Assembly: GCA_015658765.1 (NCBI GenBank) | Contig: DQOE01000338.1 | Coordinates: 1-5,942, forward strand | Length of the DNA: 5,942 nucleotides | Direction: 5' to 3' | Source: Verrucomicrobiota bacterium | GTDB taxonomy: Bacteria; Verrucomicrobiota; Verrucomicrobiia; Limisphaerales; UBA1096 | Notes under the pieces: model-generated | Databases searched by the model: none | Seen by the model: the letters and a program-made list of their open reading frames with translations, nothing else | What the model was told of the DNA's origin: nothing | Position numbers and translations under genes: made by a program | Part shown: in pieces, positions 5,586-5,942 of the stretch | How the letters are laid out: every line of letters starts with the position of its first letter | Position numbering within the stretch: position 1 is the stretch's first letter

Positions 5586-5942
5586 TTATCTACTGCGGCG
5601 TTTTGATTTTGAGGCGCGTTCCTGGATCCACGGCACATCCCGTGGCGCGAGCCGGACTCCCCCGACACCCGGTTTCTTGGTGGCTGCATCCAGCCACTTG
5701 CGGATCTCCGCATGACCGTCGGCGAAGGAGAGGCCGGCAGCCTCGTTGTGGTAGATGGCTGGCAGGTTGCCCCACTGGGTCGGTTGGTTGCCGAGTGTTG
5801 TCCCCAAAAATACCAACAGATAGCCGTCGTCAATCGTCTCCTTGCGCTCATCGATGAAGACGAACTGGCCGGAGGGGTTGGTGATCTCCCCAAGTTTTTT
5901 GTACCACCAAAACTGGGCGCGCATGTTGGGGCCGGAAGACCA
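5586..5942 (-). CDS. Prepilin-like H-X9-DG protein, C-terminal part (partial, runs off right edge)
   Basis: On the minus strand the frame is open from the window end and gives 118 residues (WSSGPNMRAQFWWYKK...) before TAA at 5588-5586. The Met at 5924 is internal, since codons continue upstream to the edge. The region PSGQFVFIDERKETIDDGY (visible residues 23-41) and then H65-N-E-A-A-G-L-S-F-A-D75-G76, an exact H-X9-DG, are the hallmarks of the pseudopilin-like proteins abundant in Planctomycetota and Verrucomicrobiota. In full-length members the N-terminus has a type IV pilin-like cleavage/methylation signal and a membrane helix; that part lies outside the window. These proteins are thought to sit at the cell surface in pilus or type II secretion-like structures, with no defined individual role. 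The tail is basic (ERASKSKRRSR). It is transcribed toward the sulfatase, so it belongs to another unit. Confidence 0.85.
   Translation of the reverse strand, partial: WSSGPNMRAQFWWYKKLGEITNPSGQFVFIDERKETIDDGYLLVFLGTTLGNQPTQWGNLPAIYHNEAAGLSFADGHAEIRKWLDAATKKPGVGGVRLAPRDVPWIQERASKSKRRSR

Noticed and set aside
1..5942. Insertion sequence or integron to explain the repeats
   Set aside because: There is no transposase or integrase frame, no terminal inverted repeats and no attC-like palindrome at the module edges; the repeats are coding sequence.

Overview
The window looks like a chromosomal fragment of a marine-type member of the Planctomycetota-Verrucomicrobiota group, most likely Verrucomicrobiota. 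The evidence is a DUF1549/DUF1553 (PSCyt2-PSD1) gene followed directly by a DUF1501 gene, a formylglycine-type sulfatase, a prepilin-like H-X9-DG protein, and pieces of an ankyrin-repeat lipoprotein family that, from memory, is typical of verrucomicrobial genomes. No rRNA, tRNA, CRISPR array, transposase or integrase is visible.

Layout: bases 2-67 are the last 21 codons of an ankyrin-type gene that enters from the left. Its TGA overlaps the ATG of a short Pro/Glu-rich lipoprotein (64-348), which appears to be the front of an ankyrin lipoprotein whose body has been lost. A perfect TTGACA (350-355) precedes the PSD1 gene (388-2502, TTG start). The DUF1501 gene (2505-3917, Tat signal) follows after 2 bp. 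Bases 3918-4055 are a mosaic: a signal-peptide start that stops after 21 codons (3937-4002), joined to an orphan ankyrin-protein tail (3999-4055). The tail's TGA overlaps the ATG of a secreted sulfatase (4052-5443). The sulfatase stop in turn overlaps the ATG of a 27-codon remnant (5440-5523). On the minus strand the C-terminal part of a prepilin-like protein (5942-5586) converges on these genes.

The intact genes fit an export-oriented locus. PSD1 and DUF1501 are a recurrent pair of unknown biochemical role, one with a Sec-type signal and one with a Tat signal. They sit next to a sulfatase that probably desulfates polysaccharides or other sulfate esters outside the cytoplasm.

The most unusual feature is a module seen three times (about 62-109, 4050-4087, 5438-5475). 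It consists of a stop/start ATGA overlap plus the first codons of the same signal peptide, MKHLL(L/I)TTI(A/V)AV, fronting three different downstream sequences. Two copies are also preceded by the same ankyrin-protein tail. The sulfatase lies between two nearly identical 38-bp copies. This suggests that the tail-to-head junction of a tandem ankyrin-lipoprotein family has served as a recombination point that brings new coding sequences under a ready-made coupled start and secretion signal. The layout is read directly from the sequence; the mechanism is inference.
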